NCBI RefSeq assembly: GCF_000772045.1
Contig: NZ_CP009754.1
Location: 310,001 to 374,000 of the forward strand
Source: Streptomyces sp. CCM_MD2014
GTDB taxonomy: Bacteria > Actinomycetota > Actinomycetes > Streptomycetales > Streptomycetaceae
DNA length: 64,000 nucleotides
Direction: 5' to 3'
Below, in pieces: positions 34,480-43,591 of the stretch. Within the stretch, counting starts at the first letter, position 1; each line of letters opens with the position of its first letter. A program made the translations under genes and the position numbers. Under the pieces are notes generated by a model, which was not told the origin of the DNA, ran no database searches, and worked only from the letters and a program-made list of their open reading frames with translations.

Positions 34480-34501
34480 CGCCGTCCGCTTTCTGTGTGC
34501 C

Positions 34502-34574
34502 GCCCGTACCGCCCGGTCCAGCCCGTACCGCCCGCACCGCGCGGTCCTGCCGCGCTGCACCGCGCGGTCCTGCC
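34502..34574. repeat. Two pairs of short direct repeats upstream of ku
   Basis: GCCCGTACCGCCCG occurs at 34502-34515 and 34521-34534, and GCACCGCGCGGTCCTGCC at 34534-34551 and 34557-34574. Periods are 19 and 23 bases. They lie in the ku leader/promoter region and could be slippage products or protein-binding repeats. Confidence 0.6.
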
Positions 34575-34777
34575 ACGTTGCCATCCGGCCCGCTTCCCCG
34601 CGCGCCGGACGCAGCACACGGGTGGGCGGCCGGGTGACAGCGCGCGGATCGGCCGCGGCCGTTGTTCCCTGTGAGGTGCGGGACGGCAACCGCGACCAGC
34701 GCCTCCGCCGTCTCCCCCGTCGGACCGTCGAACGACGCCGCAGCGAGCCGCACCACCGCCGAACCGAGGGACGCCCC

Positions 34778-35899
34778 ATGAGCTTTCGTCTGAAGCCGAT
34801 CACCCGCGAGGAGCACCTGCGCTTCGTCACGGCCCGGCCTTCCGTGAGTCACCTGCAGGTCCCCGCCTGGGGCGACGTGAAGCCGGACTGGCGGGCGGAG
34901 AGCCTGGGGTGGTTCGACGAGGGCGGTGAACTGGTGGGGGCGGGGCTGGTGCTGCTGCGCCCGCTGCCGAGGCTGAAGCGGTACCTGGCCTATCTGCCCG
35001 AGGGCCCGGTCGTCGACTGGACGGCGGACGGCCTGGAGCGGTGGCTGGAGCCGATGCTCGCGCACCTGAGGGAGCGCGGTGCGTTCACGGTGCGGATGGG
35101 GCCGCCGGTGGTGGCACGGCGCTGGAGCGCCGACGCCGTCAAGGCGGCCATCGCCGACCCGGGGGCCCGGCGGCTGGGTGATGTGGAGGCGACGGTGTGC
35201 GAGCCCGGCGCGGACGAGGTCGCGCAGCGGCTGCTCCGGATGGGCTGGCGGCGCACGGAGGCGGGCGGCGAGGACGGCTTCGCCGCGGGCCAGCCGCGGT
35301 ACGTGTGCCAGGTGCCGCTCGCGGGACGGACTCTGGAGGACCTGCAGAACGGCTTCAACCAGCAGTGGCGGCGCAACGTCAAGAAGGCCGAGAAGGCCGG
35401 CGTGAAGGTCGTCCGGGGCGACCGGGAGGACCTGGCCACCTTCTACGAGCTGTACGTCGAGACGGCGGAGCGGGACCGGTTCGTGCCGCGCCCCCTCGCC
35501 TACTTCGAGCGCATGTGGACCGCGCTGACGGCCGAGGACCCGGACCGCATGCGCCTGTACCTCGCCCATCACGACGGCGAGGTGCTCGCCGCGGCCACGA
35601 TGCTGACGGTGGGTGAACACGTCTGGTACTCGTACGGCGCGTCGACCGGCCGTCGGCGCGAGGTGCAGCCCAACAACGCCCTCCAGTGGCGGATGATGTG
35701 CGACGCCCGTGAACTGGGCGCCGCCGTCTACGACTTCCGGGGCATCACCGACACCCTGGAAGAGGACAACCACCTGCTCGGACTGCTCCGGTTCAAGGTC
35801 GGCGCGGGCGGACAGGCCGTGGAGTATCTCGGCGAGTGGGACTTCCCGCTCAACAAGGTGCTGCACAAGGCCGTGGCCCTGTACCTGGCGCGGCGCTGA
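34778..35899 (+). CDS. FemX/FemAB-like peptidoglycan bridge aminoacyltransferase
   Basis: The 373-residue protein has two GNAT-like halves: [13 protein letters not shown] in the first, and in the second [55 protein letters not shown] and [25 protein letters not shown]. These are FemX/FemAB hallmarks. Such enzymes transfer an amino acid from tRNA to the lipid II stem peptide; in Streptomyces FemX adds the single glycine of the bridge. The helical tRNA-recognition arm is short. The start was set at ATG 34778, where the FemAB sequence begins. The 155-base gap downstream has only a 16-base GC palindrome (35975-35990). Confidence 0.88.
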   Translation: MSFRLKPITREEHLRFVTARPSVSHLQVPAWGDVKPDWRAESLGWFDEGGELVGAGLVLLRPLPRLKRYLAYLPEGPVVDWTADGLERWLEPMLAHLRERGAFTVRMGPPVVARRWSADAVKAAIADPGARRLGDVEATVCEPGADEVAQRLLRMGWRRTEAGGEDGFAAGQPRYVCQVPLAGRTLEDLQNGFNQQWRRNVKKAEKAGVKVVRGDREDLATFYELYVETAERDRFVPRPLAYFERMWTALTAEDPDRMRLYLAHHDGEVLAAATMLTVGEHVWYSYGASTGRRREVQPNNALQWRMMCDARELGAAVYDFRGITDTLEEDNHLLGLLRFKVGAGGQAVEYLGEWDFPLNKVLHKAVALYLARR

Positions 35900-36053
35900 G
35901 TCAGCCCGACGGCCGTCGCCGGCCCTCATCTGCTCACCGGGCGCCGAGACGGCGTGGCGCACGGAGGCCACCACCCCGCCGGCCGGCGGGAGAGGTCGAT
36001 GTCGCCCGGGGCGCGGGCGGTTCACGGTGGTACTCCTCGGCCCCGCCATGGGT

Positions 36054-37220
36054 TCAGTCCGCGAAGGCGCCCCGTCCGGTGAAGGCCCGTTCGGCGAACC
36101 GTTCGCCGATCAGACGGTGCGTGGCGGCGTCCGGGTGGACGCCGTCGGGCAGGGGCAGGTCCGCCGCGTCGGCCTCTCCGTAGAGTTCGCGGCCGTCGAG
36201 GTGGTGGAGGTTCTGGTCCTCGGCGGCCCTCTCCCCGACGATCCGGGACAGCTCGTCCCGGATGACGTTCAGGGTCAGCTTCCCGCTCGCGCGTTCCGCG
36301 GGGTCACCCGTGGCGACGAACCGCACGCGGCCGTCGGTGAAGTCGGGAGCCAGGGGGCCGGGGGTGTCCTCGTGCACGGGGCACAGGATGGGTGAGACGA
36401 CCAGCAGCGGGGCGGTGGGATGGCCCTCCCGGACGGTGTCGAGGAAGCCGTGGACGGCGGGGCCGAAGGCGCGCAGCCGCATGAGGTCGGCGTTGACCAC
36501 GTTGATGCCGATCTTGACGCTGATCAGGTCGGCGGGGGTGTCGCGCATGGCCCGTGCGGTGAACGGGTCGAGCAGGGCGCCGCCGCCCAGGCCCAGGTTG
36601 ACCAGTTCGACGCCGCCGAGGGAGGCGGCGAGGGCGGGCCAGGTGGTCGTGGGGCTCGCCGCGTCGGAGCCGTGGCTGATCGAGCTTCCGTGGTGCAGCC
36701 AGATCCGGCGGCCAGGGTCCGGGGAGGGCGCCACGGGGGCGTTGGTGCGCAGCGCGACGAGTTCGGTGGTCTCGTTGTGCGGCAGCCAGATCTCGATGTC
36801 CTTGCTGCCCCCGGGCAGGTCCGTGAAGCGGAGGGTGCCGGCCGGACCGGGCTCGAGATCCGCCGTGCCGGCGGTCATGTCGATGGTGAGGGTGTTCCCG
36901 CCCGCGACGCTGCCCCGGCCCGCCGGGCGGCCGTCCACGAGCAGGTCGTACACGCCGTCCGGGCGCGGCGGGGCTCCGGCGTACACGCGCTTGGTGGGCA
37001 GCGTGTCCAGTTCGAGGGCGGTGGCGCGGGTACGCAGGGCCAGGCGCACTCCGGAGGGCTGGCTCTCGGCCATGGCCAGCTGTCCGTCGTTGTTCTGCGC
37101 GCGGGCGCGGGCGGGCAGTCGGTGGGGCAGCAGACCGCGCTCGGTCCGCTCCAGATCCAGGGCGCCCCGCAGAAGGTCAGGGGTGATCGGCGTGGTGATC
37201 CAGTCGTCCGTGGTGTTCAT
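36054..37220 (-). CDS. SGNH/GDSL-family hydrolase with N-terminal beta domain
   Basis: The 388-residue protein has an N-terminal beta-rich region (residues 1 to about 170, VRLALRTRATALELDTL and AGTLRFTDLPGGSKDIEIWLPH) of the kind found before carbohydrate esterases. The SGNH domain follows, with HHGSSISHGSDA carrying the nucleophile serine, LGGGALLDPF for the glycine, IGINVVNADL for the asparagine and PDGVHPDAATH for the Asp-x-x-His pair. It has no signal peptide, so it probably deacetylates or de-esterifies a substrate in the cytoplasm. CGGAGGC precedes the ATG. It diverges from a GlxA-type regulator. Confidence 0.87.
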   Translation of the reverse strand: MNTTDDWITTPITPDLLRGALDLERTERGLLPHRLPARARAQNNDGQLAMAESQPSGVRLALRTRATALELDTLPTKRVYAGAPPRPDGVYDLLVDGRPAGRGSVAGGNTLTIDMTAGTADLEPGPAGTLRFTDLPGGSKDIEIWLPHNETTELVALRTNAPVAPSPDPGRRIWLHHGSSISHGSDAASPTTTWPALAASLGGVELVNLGLGGGALLDPFTARAMRDTPADLISVKIGINVVNADLMRLRAFGPAVHGFLDTVREGHPTAPLLVVSPILCPVHEDTPGPLAPDFTDGRVRFVATGDPAERASGKLTLNVIRDELSRIVGERAAEDQNLHHLDGRELYGEADAADLPLPDGVHPDAATHRLIGERFAERAFTGRGAFAD

Positions 37221-37283
37221 GTCGCCTCCGGCGGTGGTGCGTCTTGCGAATTGCCGCTCATTCCTTCGTCGATTATGCACAAA

Positions 37284-37298
37284 CCTAAAAGCATTAGG
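37284..37298. promoter_or_regulatory. AT-rich palindrome between SGNH hydrolase and GlxA-type genes
   Basis: CCTAA-N5-TTAGG is a perfect inverted repeat in an AT-rich patch that contrasts with its surroundings. It lies 64 bases before the hydrolase start, in the divergent intergenic region, and could bind the neighbouring AraC/GlxA-type regulator or another repressor. Confidence 0.45.
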
Positions 37299-37405
37299 CA
37301 AACCGCTTATCGCGGCAGACACCGTCCCGTGGCAGGAGTGACAACTTCCGACGGGAAAACGCCACGGCTGCCGGCCACCGCCCCGCGAAGAGGTACTTTC
37401 CCGCC

Positions 37406-38344
37406 ATGCACACCGTCGCCGTTCTCGCCCTGGACCGGGTGATCCCGTTCGACCTGTCCACCCCGCTCGAGGTCTTCACCCGCACCCGGCTCCCCGACGG
37501 CAGCCCCGGCTACCGGATCCGCGTGTGCGCCGAGCACCCCGAGACCGACGCCGGAGCCTTCACGCTGCGGGCGCCCTGGGGACTGGACGGGCTGCGGGAC
37601 GCGGACACGATCATCGTCCCCGGTACGGCCGCCGCGACCGCCCCGCCCTCCCCCGCCGTCCGCGACGCGCTGCGCACGGCCGCCGGGAGGGGAACACGGA
37701 TCGCGTCCATCTGCTCCGGCACCTTCCCGCTGGCCGCCACCGGGCTGCTCGACGGGCTGCGGGCCACCACCCACTGGACCGCCGCCCAGACCCTGGCCGA
37801 CACGCATCCGGACGTCGACGTCGACCCTCACGTCCTGTACGTCGACAACGGCCAGATCCTCACCTCGGCCGGCGCCGCCGCGGGCCTCGACCTGTGCCTG
37901 CACATGATCCGGCGCGACTACGGCTCGGCGGTCGCCGCGCACGCCGCCCGGCTGTCGGTGATGCCCCTGGAACGGGAAGGCGGGCAGGCCCAGTTCATCG
38001 TCCACGACTACACGCCCGTGCCCCGCGGCTCCGCCCTCGAACCCCTGTTGGCCTGGCTGCGGGAGAACCTGGCCCGCGACCTCACCCTGGCCGACATCGC
38101 CTCCCACGCGGGCATGAGCACGCGGACGCTGATCCGCCGCTTCCGGGAGCAGACCGGCAGCACCCCGCTGCAGTGGCTGCACCGGGCCCGGGTCCGGCAG
38201 GCACAGCACCTGCTGGAGACGACGCAGCACTCCGTGGAACGCATCGCCGCCCAGGTCGGCTTCGGCTCCCCGACGGCCTTCCGGGACCGCTTCAAACGCA
38301 CCACCGGAGTCAGTCCGCACGCCTACCGGCGCGCCTTCGGCTGA
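37406..38344 (+). CDS. GlxA-family AraC-type regulator with DJ-1/PfpI domain
   Basis: This 312-residue protein couples an N-terminal DJ-1/PfpI amidotransferase-like domain (residues 1 to about 170; the elbow SICSGTFPLAATGLLDG contains the conserved cysteine) to a C-terminal AraC pair of helix-turn-helix motifs (LTLADIASHAGMSTRTLIRRFREQTGSTPLQWLHRAR and VERIAAQVGFGSPTAFRDRFKRTTGVSPHAYRR). The sensor half probably binds a ligand without peptidase activity. It is divergent from the SGNH hydrolase gene and likely controls it. Confidence 0.9.
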   Translation: MHTVAVLALDRVIPFDLSTPLEVFTRTRLPDGSPGYRIRVCAEHPETDAGAFTLRAPWGLDGLRDADTIIVPGTAAATAPPSPAVRDALRTAAGRGTRIASICSGTFPLAATGLLDGLRATTHWTAAQTLADTHPDVDVDPHVLYVDNGQILTSAGAAAGLDLCLHMIRRDYGSAVAAHAARLSVMPLEREGGQAQFIVHDYTPVPRGSALEPLLAWLRENLARDLTLADIASHAGMSTRTLIRRFREQTGSTPLQWLHRARVRQAQHLLETTQHSVERIAAQVGFGSPTAFRDRFKRTTGVSPHAYRRAFG

Positions 38345-38423
38345 CGGGCACCGTGCCGGACCGTGCCCGGGGGCGGGCCCCGTCCGGGTCGCGGCGCGGC
38401 CGCGGGCGCCGTAGACAGGAGAC

Positions 38424-38729
38424 GTGGACGCAGGCGACGAGGGGACCGGCACCGACAGGTCCCGGTTTGATCCGGTCATGTTCGGGATCGGCACCGCGGG
38501 ACGCGCGGAGCCGGCCGGACTGCTGCGTGCCGCCGGTGTGGCCTCGGTGGCCGGCGTCAGGACCGCCCCCGGCAGCCGCCGCGACCCCGGCCTGTTCGCC
38601 GCCGCCGTGGACGAAGCGCCGGCCCAGGTGGCGGAGGAGCGCACCGCGGTCATGTACGCCGGCGGCGTGTGGTGGCGCCGGCACCGTCTCCTCGCCGACG
38701 TCACGGCGCCGGCGTCCGGACGGTCGTAG
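38424..38729 (+). pseudogene. Internally collapsed DUF488 gene remnant
   Basis: The 101-residue frame joins the start of a DUF488 protein to its end. Residues 19-60 (MFGIGTAGRAEPAGLLRAAGVASVAGVRTAPGSRRDPGLF) match the usual TIGxSxR...LLxxxGVxxVxDVRxxPxSRxxP opening. The next residues jump to AVMYAGGVWWRRHRLLADV, which resembles the family end ALMCAEAVPWRCHRxLIADAL. About 90 residues between these are missing, and the conserved cysteines have become Tyr and Arg. Intact members have 150-190 residues. No ribosome site fits the GTG at 38424 well, and an in-frame ATG lies at 38478. It is most likely a decayed gene. Confidence 0.6.
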
Positions 38730-38771
38730 CGGTCGAGGCGGTCGAGGCGGTCGAAGCGGAGGCGGAGGACC

Positions 38772-39749
38772 ATGCAGCGCAACGGCGGGCGTCGCGGGAA
38801 AGCGGGCGGGCAGGACGCCGAGACGGTCGAGGAGGTCCTGGACGAGCTCTTCACGACGCCTCCGCCCGCCTTCGTGGCCCGCCGTGAGGAACGCGCCGCG
38901 GCGGCCAGGACGACCGGCCGCAAGGAGGACGCCCGCCGCATCCACGCCGCGCGCCGGCCCACGCTCGCGGCCTGGGCGGCGAACCTGCTGGCGCACTCCC
39001 GGCCGGAGGAGACCCGGCGGTTCCTGGAACTGGGGCAGGCGCTGCGCCAGGCACACCGCACCCTGGACCCCGCCGGGCTCAAGGAACTCTCCGCGCAGCG
39101 CCGGCGCGTCGTGGCCGCCCTCTCCCGGCAGGCCGCTCAGTTGGCCGGCGAGGCGGGACACCGGCTCTCCCAGGCGGCGCAGCGGGAGGTCGAGTCGACC
39201 CTGCGTGCCGTCCTCGCGGACCCGGACGCGGCCGACGCGTGGGCCCGAGGGCGCCTGGAGGTCTCCCTGACCCCGCCGTCGGCCTTCCCCTCGGGCAGCG
39301 CTGCCCCACAACCCTCCCGGGCCGCACCCGAACCCGAGACCGCACCGCGCCCGGAGTCCACCCGCACCGCGTCCCGCACTCGGGCGAAGGACGAACTCGC
39401 CGAGCGGCGCCGCAGACGGCAGGAGGAACTCGCGCGTGCCGAACGGGAGGCCGATCGTGCCGCGCGGCACCTGCGCGACGCACGCGCAAAGCAGGCGGAC
39501 GCCGAGGAGTCGCTGCGCGCGGCCGACGCCGAACTCGCCCACGTCCGGGAGACGGTGGCCGCCGCCGAGGAACGGCTGCGGGCCGCGCACGAGGACCGCG
39601 ACCGGGCCGAACGGAAGCGGCGCGAGGCCGAGGAGCGCGGCCGTACGGCCGCACACACGGTGGCCGAGGCCGAGCGGGAGGCACGGGCGAGCACGCGCAG
39701 GGTGGACCGCCTGGGCGGCCGGGCCCGGTCATACGGCTCGTCCGTTTGA
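38772..39749 (+). CDS. Hypothetical coiled-coil protein
   Basis: This is a 325-residue protein of unknown function. Residues 15-155 form a helical domain with repeated Arg/Ala (LDELFTTPPPAFVARREERAAAARTTGRKEDARRIHAARRPTLAAWAANLLAHSRPEETRRFLELGQALRQAH). A Pro/Ser linker (170-205) leads to a long coiled coil (210-310) of Glu, Arg and Ala heptads (READRAARHLRDARAKQADAEESL). Both halves look cytoplasmic. CGGAGGACC precedes the ATG, and three GCGGTCGAG copies lie just before that. Similar two-part proteins are common in Streptomyces, without a role that I can name. Confidence 0.75.
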   Translation: MQRNGGRRGKAGGQDAETVEEVLDELFTTPPPAFVARREERAAAARTTGRKEDARRIHAARRPTLAAWAANLLAHSRPEETRRFLELGQALRQAHRTLDPAGLKELSAQRRRVVAALSRQAAQLAGEAGHRLSQAAQREVESTLRAVLADPDAADAWARGRLEVSLTPPSAFPSGSAAPQPSRAAPEPETAPRPESTRTASRTRAKDELAERRRRRQEELARAEREADRAARHLRDARAKQADAEESLRAADAELAHVRETVAAAEERLRAAHEDRDRAERKRREAEERGRTAAHTVAEAEREARASTRRVDRLGGRARSYGSSV

Positions 39750-39822
39750 GTACCCGTACTCATGAGGTGCTCGCCTCCACCGGGGGACGCTTGCCGCACG
39801 AGCCACCCACAGGGAGTCAACC

Positions 39823-40161
39823 GTGCTTATCACCAACCGAGTTCACCGGTCGTCGGCTGCGCCCGTCGGCCGCGCCACCCGTTCCGTCCGCGGTCTCGTC
39901 CTGGCCTGTGCCGCCGCCGCGGCCGTCCTGACCGGCTGTTCCATGGAGGAGGCCACCTGCGGCGGCGGCGAGTACCCGGTCCTGACCATCGGTGGCACCG
40001 GCGCGGCATGTGTGCCCCATGGCGAGGAACCGCCCGAGGGTTACACCCGCTACCCCGAGGGCAAGGTCCCGGAACACGTGGGTGACAAGTGGGACACCTA
40101 CTGGCGGACACACACCGTCGACGAGCACGGGAAGATCGTGGAGGTGCCCGGGGGCGGGTGA
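39823..40161 (+). CDS. Small lipoprotein
   Basis: This 112-residue protein has an arginine-bearing N-terminus, a hydrophobic stretch (GLVLACAAAAAVL) and a lipobox L-T-G-C at residues 36-39, so the cysteine should be lipidated and the protein anchored outside the membrane. The mature part is short (SMEEATCGGGEYPVLTIGGTGAACVPHGEEPPEGYTRYPEGKVPEHVGDKWDTYW), with two more cysteines that may form a disulfide. I recall similar lipoproteins (SCO0607-like) in Streptomyces, without known function. GGGAG precedes the GTG start. Confidence 0.8.
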   Translation: MLITNRVHRSSAAPVGRATRSVRGLVLACAAAAAVLTGCSMEEATCGGGEYPVLTIGGTGAACVPHGEEPPEGYTRYPEGKVPEHVGDKWDTYWRTHTVDEHGKIVEVPGGG

Positions 40162-40209
40162 CTGCCGCTCTCCGCGGTCCGAACACATGGGCGGGGTTGC
40201 GGCGGCACA

Positions 40210-40237
40210 TACCACGGCAGCGGCCATACGTGGTATA
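40210..40237. promoter_or_regulatory. Inverted repeat upstream of the H1-like gene
   Basis: ATACCACG (40210-40217) and CGTGGTAT (40230-40237) are exact complements with a 12-base spacer, and GGTATACC overlaps the second arm. It lies about 80 bases before the H1-like gene start and is a likely repressor or activator site, perhaps autoregulatory. Confidence 0.5.
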
Positions 40238-40315
40238 CCGACTCGGCAGCGCACAGGGCAACAACCGGGGCTGCACGTCAGCCTTCACGGCCGTGAACCA
40301 AGGAGAGTCACCACC

Positions 40316-41119
40316 ATGTCCGAGAGCACCACGCAGTCCGCCACGGAACTGGCCTCGCAGTACAGCACCCAGGTCAACGACGACCTGGAGCGCAACGTCA
40401 AGGAGCAGGAACGTGTCAGCGCGGAGATCACGGCCCTCCAGCAGCAACTGGCCGCGCTGCAGCACGACCACGCCCTGCTGGTGAACATGCAGCAGGCACT
40501 CGGCATCACCTCACCGCCCCAGTCGCCCACCGCGCCGGAGCCCGCGGCCGAGAAGGCAACCGTGCCGGCGCCGCGGGGCGGCACCGCCGCGCAGTCGGCC
40601 AAGGGCAGGCGGACGCGGAGCAAGAAGACCACCACCGCGCCCAAGCGGGCCGCCGCCCCGAAGCCGGGTGCCAAGCCGGCTTCGAAGCCGGCCGCCAAGA
40701 AGGCCACCGGTTCGACGTCCACGACCGCGGCCGAGACGGCCGCCGAGGCACCCGTGAAGACGGCCACCAAGCCGGTCGCCAAGTCGGCCGCCAAGCAGGG
40801 GTCCAAGTCCGCCGGGAAGTCCGCGGCCAAGAAGGCACCCGGCCGGCCCACACTCGTGGAACTGGTGCGCGAGCACCTCGCCGGACAGCGGGAACCGCGC
40901 TCCGCCGCCGAGGTCACCACGGCGCTGGGTGAGGCCCACGCCGGACGCACCATCAAGACCACGGTCGTGCGCACCACGCTCGAGGGACTCGTCGCCAAGA
41001 ACCAGGCCCAGCGCACCAAGCAGGGCACCTCGGTCTACTACAGCGCCACCGGAGCACCCGCGCCCGCGCAGCGGCAGGACGCCGCGGCCGAGGCCCCGTC
41101 CGCGCAGAGCGGCAGCTGA
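40316..41119 (+). CDS. Histone-H1-like lysine/alanine-rich protein with winged-helix end
   Basis: The 267-residue protein has three parts. Residues 8-62 are a coiled coil (LASQYSTQVNDDLERNVKEQERVSAEITALQQQLAALQHD). Residues 80-180 are Lys/Ala/Pro-rich with repeats like KPASKPAAKKATG, resembling eukaryotic H1 tails or HU C-terminal extensions. Residues 182-250 look like a winged helix (LVELVREHLAGQREPRSAAEVTTALGEAHAGRTIKTTVVRTTLEGLVAKNQAQR). It probably binds DNA and may act as a nucleoid-associated regulator. AAGGAGAG precedes the ATG. The inverted repeat upstream suggests regulated expression. Confidence 0.8.
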   Translation: MSESTTQSATELASQYSTQVNDDLERNVKEQERVSAEITALQQQLAALQHDHALLVNMQQALGITSPPQSPTAPEPAAEKATVPAPRGGTAAQSAKGRRTRSKKTTTAPKRAAAPKPGAKPASKPAAKKATGSTSTTAAETAAEAPVKTATKPVAKSAAKQGSKSAGKSAAKKAPGRPTLVELVREHLAGQREPRSAAEVTTALGEAHAGRTIKTTVVRTTLEGLVAKNQAQRTKQGTSVYYSATGAPAPAQRQDAAAEAPSAQSGS

Positions 41120-41197
41120 GCGACCCCGTCGCCCCCTCACCCCCTCACCCCGGTGCGACGCCGCGCGACCGGGCCGGAACGGGGTGAGTATCGGTGG

Positions 41198-42061
41198 ATG
41201 GGTGTTGTACTGCCGGTGCTCTTCGCACTCCTCGCCGCGTTCAGCAACGCGCTGGCCACCGTGCTCCAGCGACGCGCCGCGCTGAGCGTGCCGCAGTCCC
41301 AGGGCTTCCGCCCCGGGCTCGTCCTGGATCTGCTGCGGCGGCCCGTGTGGCTCGGCGGCATGCTGGCCGTGGTGGTCGCCGGTGTCGGGCAGGCGGTGGC
41401 CCTGGCGACGGGGCCGCTGTCACTCGTACAGCCCTTGTTCGTACTGGAACTTCCGCTGGCCCTGCTGCTGGCCTCGCTGCTGACCGGCAGCCGGATGCCG
41501 GAGGCCGTGTGGCTCGCCGTGGGCGGGGTGGTCGTGGGGCTCGGTGTCGCGCTGGCCTCGGCGTCGCCGGACGGCGGGAAGGCCGACGTGCCCCTGGACC
41601 GCTGGGTGCCGGCGCTGGCGGCCTGCGCCGGGGCGGCCGTACTGCTGGCGGCGGTGGGTCTCAAGCGGCCCGTCGGCAAGGCCCGCGCCGGGTGCCTCGG
41701 CGCGGCCACGGCGGTGTGCTACGCGCTGACGGCCGCGCTGATGAAGGATTCCATGCGCATGCTGGACTCCGACGGCGTCGTCGGCTTCTTCACCGCCTGG
41801 CAGACCTACGGCTTCGCCCTGGCAGGGGTGTGCGCCGTACTCCTGCTGGAGCATGCCATGCAGGGCGGTCCGCTCGTCGCCTCCCAGCCTGCGCTCACCC
41901 TGGGCGACGCGACGCTGAGTCTCCTGCTCGGCGTGGTCCTGTACCAGGAGGATCTGCGCGGCCACTGGTGGGTCCTGCCGCAGTTGCTCGGGGTGGCACT
42001 CGTCGTCGTGGGCGTCCTCAACCTGGCCCGGCGCGGCGTGGATCTGCGCACCTCTCGGTGA
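41198..42061 (+). CDS. DMT-superfamily (EamA-like) membrane transporter
   Basis: The 287-residue integral membrane protein has about 9-10 hydrophobic segments ([93 protein letters not shown]). Two EamA-type repeats are visible. Substrate unknown. The start was set at ATG 41198; the ribosome site (GGTGG) is weak. It is on the same strand as the arginine deiminase gene, 256 bases downstream. Confidence 0.83.
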   Translation: MGVVLPVLFALLAAFSNALATVLQRRAALSVPQSQGFRPGLVLDLLRRPVWLGGMLAVVVAGVGQAVALATGPLSLVQPLFVLELPLALLLASLLTGSRMPEAVWLAVGGVVVGLGVALASASPDGGKADVPLDRWVPALAACAGAAVLLAAVGLKRPVGKARAGCLGAATAVCYALTAALMKDSMRMLDSDGVVGFFTAWQTYGFALAGVCAVLLLEHAMQGGPLVASQPALTLGDATLSLLLGVVLYQEDLRGHWWVLPQLLGVALVVVGVLNLARRGVDLRTSR

Positions 42062-42171
42062 ACCGGCTCCCGGCCGGGGGCCGGTGCCCGGCCCGCACGG
42101 CCGACCGAGATGCCCGAAGCGACCACCTGATGCACAGTGGTCACGATCGACCGGCCGTCCGGAGGGACGGC

Positions 42172-42426
42172 ATGCCGCAGGCCGCTGCTTGCGACGCGGG
42201 GCCGTTCATGCTGGGCACCGGTGCGGTCCGGACGCCGATGACGGCCGAGCCCCGCTTCGTCGCGGCCAAGGACGACGACATGCCGCACTTCGTGCGCCGC
42301 GCCCACAAGGAGGCCGTGTGTCCAGCAATGAGAGCGCCGTGCAGCCCGCGCTCGGTGTCCATTCCGAGGTCGGCAGGCTGCGCAAGGTCCTGGTGTGTTC
42401 TCCCGGACTGGCGCATCGGAGGCTGA
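42172..42426 (+). CDS. Candidate small reading frame overlapping the arcA start
   Basis: An ATG at 42172 has an excellent site (GGAGGGACGGC) and opens an 84-codon frame that overlaps the arginine deiminase gene by 109 bases. The first 48 codons ([31 protein letters not shown] and flanks) show strong third-position G/C bias like real genes; beyond the arcA start the bias collapses (TGT CCA GCA ATG AGA). It may be a short leader peptide or a remnant of an upstream gene whose frame shifted. I recognise no family. Confidence 0.35.
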   Translation: MPQAAACDAGPFMLGTGAVRTPMTAEPRFVAAKDDDMPHFVRRAHKEAVCPAMRAPCSPRSVSIPRSAGCARSWCVLPDWRIGG

Positions 42427-43580
42427 CTCCCACCAACTCCGGCGAGTTGCTCTTCGACGACGTCATGTGGGTGGAGAACGCCCAGCGCGACCACGCCGCG
42501 TTCGTCGGTGAACTGCGGCGGCGCGGGGTGGAGGTGGTGGAGCTGCACGACCTGCTGGCGCAGATCATGGCGATGCCCGAGGCGAAGGCGTGGCTCCTCG
42601 ACCGGAAGATCGTCGCCAATCAGGTCGGCGTCGGCCTCATCGACGCGACCCGCGCCTACCTGGAGACCCTCTCGCCGAGGGAACTGGCCGAGTACCTGGT
42701 CGGCGGGCTCGCCACCGACGACCTGCCGGAGGACTTCCGCTCCCCGCACCTCGCACTGGCCCGGGAGGCCACCGGCGCCCGCGAGTACCTGATGCCGCCG
42801 CTGCCCAACACCCTTTACCCGCGCGACACCACCTGCTGGCTGTACGGCGGCCTCACCCTCAACCCGCTGTACTGGTCCGCGCGGCACGACGAGACGCTGC
42901 TGATGAAGGCGATCTACACCTTCCACCCCGACTTCAAGGGCTCGACGGTGTGGTGGGGCGACCCCGAGCAGGACTGGGGCCAGGCCACCCTCGAGGGCGG
43001 CGACGTCATGCCCGTGGGCAACGGGGTCGTCCTCATGGGCATGAGCGAGCGCACTTCCCGGCAGGCCATCACCCAGGTCGCTGCCGCGCTGTTCCGCAAC
43101 GGGGCCGCCGAGCACGTCGTCGTCGCCGGGATGCCGAAGCTGCGCTCCGCCATGCATCTGGACACCGTCTTCACCTTCGCCGACCGCGAGGTGGTGACCC
43201 TCTACCCCCGCATCATGGACGCGGTGCGCACCTTCTCGCTGCGCCCCGGCGACCGGGGCCCCGGATTCGACGTCGTCGACGAGGGGACGACGCCCTTCGT
43301 CGACGTCGTCGCCAAGGCCCTCGGACTGGGGAAACTGCGGGTGGTGGAGACGGGCGGCGACGCCTACGCCTCCGAGCGCCAGCAGTGGGACGGCGCCAAC
43401 AACGCCGTCGCCGTGGAACCGGGGGTGGTGCTCACCTACGACCGCAACACCCTGACCAACGCGCTGCTGCGCGAGGCCCGGGTGGAGGTCGTCACCATCG
43501 TGGGCGCGGAACTGGGCCGGGGACGGGGCGGCGGGCACTGCATGACGTGCCCGCTGGTGCGGGATCCGGTGGACTTCTGA
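42318..43580 (+). CDS. arcA: Arginine deiminase
   Basis: This 420-residue enzyme hydrolyses arginine to citrulline and ammonia. [54 protein letters not shown] and the terminal [18 protein letters not shown] with the nucleophile cysteine are all in place. AAGGAGG precedes the GTG start. Neither ornithine carbamoyltransferase nor carbamate kinase lies nearby, so a complete arginine deiminase energy pathway is not encoded here. Its stop is 11 bases from the stop of a convergent small gene. Confidence 0.95.
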   Translation: MSSNESAVQPALGVHSEVGRLRKVLVCSPGLAHRRLTPTNSGELLFDDVMWVENAQRDHAAFVGELRRRGVEVVELHDLLAQIMAMPEAKAWLLDRKIVANQVGVGLIDATRAYLETLSPRELAEYLVGGLATDDLPEDFRSPHLALAREATGAREYLMPPLPNTLYPRDTTCWLYGGLTLNPLYWSARHDETLLMKAIYTFHPDFKGSTVWWGDPEQDWGQATLEGGDVMPVGNGVVLMGMSERTSRQAITQVAAALFRNGAAEHVVVAGMPKLRSAMHLDTVFTFADREVVTLYPRIMDAVRTFSLRPGDRGPGFDVVDEGTTPFVDVVAKALGLGKLRVVETGGDAYASERQQWDGANNAVAVEPGVVLTYDRNTLTNALLREARVEVVTIVGAELGRGRGGGHCMTCPLVRDPVDF

Positions 43581-43591
43581 CCCCACCGCCC

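Noticed and set aside
35975..35990. 16-base GC palindrome between femX and the SGNH gene as a terminator
   Set aside because: It has no loop and could be a chance GC palindrome; it may help termination but cannot be claimed.
31928..36049. A 1373-codon open frame on the minus strand across rsbA, sigB, ku and femX
   Set aside because: It is antisense or out of frame to five genes with clear domains and ribosome sites; long open frames are expected in such GC-rich DNA.
38725..38760. GCGGTCGAG triplet repeat as a CRISPR-like or regulatory array
   Set aside because: Only three 9-base copies with no spacers, at the end of a decayed gene; simple slippage is enough.
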